Below, piece after piece: positions 11,596-13,892 of a stretch of DNA of 13,892 bases. The translations under genes were made by a program, and so were the position numbers. The notes under the pieces are model-generated. The model searched no databases and was not told the origin of the DNA. It was given only the letters and a program-made list of their open reading frames with translations. The stretch spans positions 1 to 13,892 of the forward strand of contig CAYPWW010000064.1 of NCBI GenBank assembly GCA_964414555.1, written 5' to 3'. Position 1 is the stretch's first letter; each line of letters starts with the position of its first letter. Source of the DNA: Litorimonas sp964414555 (GTDB lineage: Bacteria; Pseudomonadota; Alphaproteobacteria; Caulobacterales; Maricaulaceae).

Positions 11596-13320
11596 ATGAA
11601 TTTTTTAAACAAGCTGGGCGGACGCCTGCCTGATTTCGGTGAGGTTGTACGCCGTTTCCCTGTCGCAGTTTTGATGATGGTCGGGCTGACGCTCTGGCTC
11701 ATCCAGAACAACCTCACAACGTCCTATGGTGATGGTGAGGTCGTCGGCGGGTTGGTGCTGGCGGGGTATCTAGCCGTCAATCTGCAACTGATGGCCGAGT
11801 CGCGCGGCTGGACTAAGGGTGTCTCGCTTCTGATAAAGCTATTCGCTGCTGCACTGGCCGTCGGGCTTTGCATTTTCTTTGAGCGGTTGGATTTTGCCTT
11901 TTGGTTCGCAATCCTCGCGGCGATCTTGTTTCTCGGTAATGCGAGGCTCTGGCGGCGGGACCGAGATGATCCTGTCGTCTGGAACTTCACACAAAAGCTT
12001 TGGACCGGCGCGATATTCGCCACGGTTGGCTCGATCATTTTCACCTTGGGTGTGTTCGCGATCCAGACGGCGATAGAAGTCTTGTTCGGTGCACGGATTG
12101 ACCGCCTGACCGAGGACATCGTTTTGCCCATCGGACTGGCGTTTCTGGCGCCTGTTTACTGGCTGGGCACTTTGCCAAAGCCAGACGCGACGGGGGAGGT
12201 CGAAGAGCTTTCCTTTGAGGCGCGGGCGCTCTCTTTTCTCGGCACATGGATGCTGGCCCCATTGCTCAGCGTTTATGCGCTGATCATCCTCGCCTATGCG
12301 GCGAAAGTTATCTTTCAGTGGGATTTGCCCAAAGGCGAAATCGCGTGGTTGGTTACGCCCTTTATTGGCGTCGGCACGCTTGTCTGGCTGATGCTAGAAC
12401 CAAAGGTCTTGAACGAAGGGGCTTTTGTTCGGTTTTATCGCCGCGCATGGCATTGGGTGATGCTGCCCGCGACGTTATTGCTGGGGATCGCTGTCTTTGT
12501 CCGCGTGCAGGCTTACGGCTTAACGGTAGAGCGCGTGTTTTTGCTGGCGGTTTTTGTTTGGGCACTCTTGCAAACAATTTGGTTTGCGATCTTGCCGACG
12601 AAGAAGCGCGATATCCGCATCCCCACCGCAATGGCGGCGGTGGGTTTGATGTTTTGCGCTTTCCTCGCGCAACCGCTCTCCGTCTGGAGTCAGTTGTCCC
12701 GTGCGGAAGCGGCCAAAGCTGATTTGGGCGAGTTTTCTGCGGAAGCCACCAAGGCCAATCCCGAAGCCGCCAAAGCCTTCATCGGATCGATGGAATATCT
12801 CGTGAAAAATGATTATCACAAGCAGGCAAAGTCCGTGACGCCAGATGTGCCAGATACCCGTTATGGGCGTTATGGGGATGAATGGCGTAGCTATCTTCGC
12901 CGTCTGCATCTGGTCGATGTCGCTGATACGAATATGCAGTCCCAATATGTCGAGCTGTTGCCCACGGATATCCGGATTTCGCAGCCGGCAACGCTCTATG
13001 GTCCTGAGCGCCTCTGGCTGAGCGAGACATCTTTTTCGGGGCGTTCGGATGATGTGCCGGGCTTCGTCAAGATAGATGGCTTTGACGTCACATGGTCCGA
13101 TGGCGACGTATCGTTCGTCTTTGATTTGCAGCCTGTATTGCAATCTGTCGTGCGGCCCGCTGAAACAGAAGTAAGGGAATCGCGCACGCTCCCCGTGATG
13201 ACAAGTTCTGATGAGGCGGGTCGTACCGCGACGCTTTATGTCAGAGATGGGCAACTCGAATGGTGCGGAGACGGGAGGGTGTCGACCCGTATGAACCTCA
13301 TCATCGCTGTAACGGATTAG
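11596..13320 (+). CDS. DUF4153 polytopic membrane protein
   Basis: A 574-residue protein with about ten to eleven predicted membrane helices in the first 370 residues, followed by a roughly 190-residue soluble C-terminal part. Helical segments include PVAVLMMVGLTLWLI, FWFAILAAILFLG, IAWLVTPFIGVGTLVWLML, VMLPATLLLGIAVFV and VFLLAVFVWALLQTIWFAIL. The stretch YAAKVIFQWDLPKGEIAWL and the RFYRRAWHWVMLP region are typical of DUF4153. The C-terminal domain has many aromatic and acidic residues and two Cys-poor beta-like regions. Function is unknown. ATG 11596 is chosen because GGGGGAG (11581-11587) lies 8 bases upstream and the gene starts 1 base after the preceding stop. The stop TAG (13318-13320) interleaves with the trmFO TAA on the other strand. 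Confidence 0.82.
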   Translation: MNFLNKLGGRLPDFGEVVRRFPVAVLMMVGLTLWLIQNNLTTSYGDGEVVGGLVLAGYLAVNLQLMAESRGWTKGVSLLIKLFAAALAVGLCIFFERLDFAFWFAILAAILFLGNARLWRRDRDDPVVWNFTQKLWTGAIFATVGSIIFTLGVFAIQTAIEVLFGARIDRLTEDIVLPIGLAFLAPVYWLGTLPKPDATGEVEELSFEARALSFLGTWMLAPLLSVYALIILAYAAKVIFQWDLPKGEIAWLVTPFIGVGTLVWLMLEPKVLNEGAFVRFYRRAWHWVMLPATLLLGIAVFVRVQAYGLTVERVFLLAVFVWALLQTIWFAILPTKKRDIRIPTAMAAVGLMFCAFLAQPLSVWSQLSRAEAAKADLGEFSAEATKANPEAAKAFIGSMEYLVKNDYHKQAKSVTPDVPDTRYGRYGDEWRSYLRRLHLVDVADTNMQSQYVELLPTDIRISQPATLYGPERLWLSETSFSGRSDDVPGFVKIDGFDVTWSDGDVSFVFDLQPVLQSVVRPAETEVRESRTLPVMTSSDEAGRTATLYVRDGQLEWCGDGRVSTRMNLIIAVTD

Positions 13321-13892
13321 GCCGCAGATTTCCGTTCTACGCCGTCCGTTGCCCAGTCACGAATATCGCGCAGGGCGCGGGCGGCCATCAGGCTTTTGCG
13401 GTAGCGCGTCTTATCCTTACCCCGTCGGCGTTTGCCGTCTTTCTTAGGATAGACAATCTCGCCCTCAATCGGCGGGAACAGGCCGAAGTTGACATTCATC
13501 GGCTGGAACTTCGCTTTCGGTCCCGTCATGAAGCCGCCCGTTACATGTTCGACGAGTGCGCCCATCGCGGTTGTGCGTGGCGGATGGACGAGACGCTCGC
13601 CGCGTGCCTGCGCTGCCGCCATGCGTCCCGCCAACAGGCCAAAGGCCGCGCTTTCGACATAGCCCTCGACGCCCATGATCTGTCCGGCAAAGCGGATGTC
13701 TGGCCGCGATTTCAGCTGCAGCTGACCGTTCAAGAGAATAGGTGAGTTGATAAAGGTATTGCGGTGGATCCCGCCCAGCCGCGCAAAGACGGCCTTTTCC
13801 AAACCGGGGATCGTGCGCAGGATATCCGCCTGCGCGCCATATTTCATCTTCGTCTGAAACCCGACCATATTATAGAGCGTGCCCAGCGCATT
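13317..13892 (-). CDS. trmFO: methylenetetrahydrofolate-tRNA-(uracil-5-)-methyltransferase TrmFO, 3' part
   Basis: C-terminal 191 residues of the folate/FAD-dependent enzyme that methylates uridine 54 in the T-loop of tRNA. The frame is open through the right edge (ALGTLYNMVGFQTKMKYGAQADI), so the FAD-binding N-terminus is outside. Family signatures are LYNMVGFQTKMKYGAQ, RTIPGLEKAVFARLGGIHRNTFINSP, RFAGQIMGVEGYVESAA with GLLAGR, and PMNVNFGLFPPIEG. A very basic stretch (PKKDGKRRRGKDKTRYRKS) near the end is usual for alphaproteobacterial members. The TAA (13317-13319) overlaps the DUF4153 TAG tail to tail. No separate terminator is obvious on either strand at this junction. Confidence 0.95.
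   Translation of the reverse strand, partial: NALGTLYNMVGFQTKMKYGAQADILRTIPGLEKAVFARLGGIHRNTFINSPILLNGQLQLKSRPDIRFAGQIMGVEGYVESAAFGLLAGRMAAAQARGERLVHPPRTTAMGALVEHVTGGFMTGPKAKFQPMNVNFGLFPPIEGEIVYPKKDGKRRRGKDKTRYRKSLMAARALRDIRDWATDGVERKSAA

Noticed and set aside
13412..13451. Possible plus-strand terminator for the DUF4153 operon inside trmFO (CGGC-GTTT-GCCG then TCTTTCTT, flanked by TATCCT/AGGATA)
   Set aside because: The core stem is only 4 bp and the outer arms are far apart; too weak to annotate.

Overview
The window looks like an alphaproteobacterial chromosome segment, probably from a marine relative of the Caulobacterales/Hyphomonadaceae/Maricaulales. This rests on gene order (dgt, SPOR, nagZ, scpA, scpB, tatABC, then yajC-secD-secF), on protein style, and on promoter-like sites resembling the Caulobacter housekeeping consensus (TTGACGS-N10-14-GCTANAWC). 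The exact taxon is inference.

Layout, left to right. (1) 2-718: 3' end of a dGTPase-type nucleotide hydrolase, cut by the window edge. (2) 838-4167: a tight plus-strand run of a SPOR-domain membrane protein, nagZ (peptidoglycan recycling), scpA and scpB (condensin partners of SMC). (3) 4256-5668: tatA, tatB, tatC, the twin-arginine export machine; the 5' end of tatA appears out of frame. (4) 5731-6600: a secreted double-LysM protein. (5) 6723-9722: yajC, secD, secF, the accessory complex of the Sec translocon, with marked RNA/DNA secondary structure before yajC and before secD. (6) 9719-10720, minus strand: a three-gene nickel superoxide dismutase cassette: a small His-rich membrane protein, sodN with a complete nickel hook, and its processing protease sodX. 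(7) 10815-13320, plus strand: a squalene/phytoene-synthase-like (NDUFAF6-like) protein and a DUF4153 polytopic membrane protein. (8) 13317-13892, minus strand: 3' part of trmFO, running off the right edge.

The backbone concerns the cell envelope and chromosome: wall recycling and wall binding, chromosome condensation and both major export routes. From memory of related genomes, argS usually lies between dgt and the SPOR gene, and serS, surE and pcm between tatC and the LysM gene; all four are absent here. The NiSOD cassette interrupts the usual secF to phytoene-synthase-like neighbourhood, and its last gene overlaps the secF stop codon tail to tail. A good plus-strand intrinsic terminator for the sec operon sits inside the sodX coding sequence.

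No tRNA, rRNA, CRISPR array, insertion sequence or phage gene was seen. Every gap between genes is under 130 bases.
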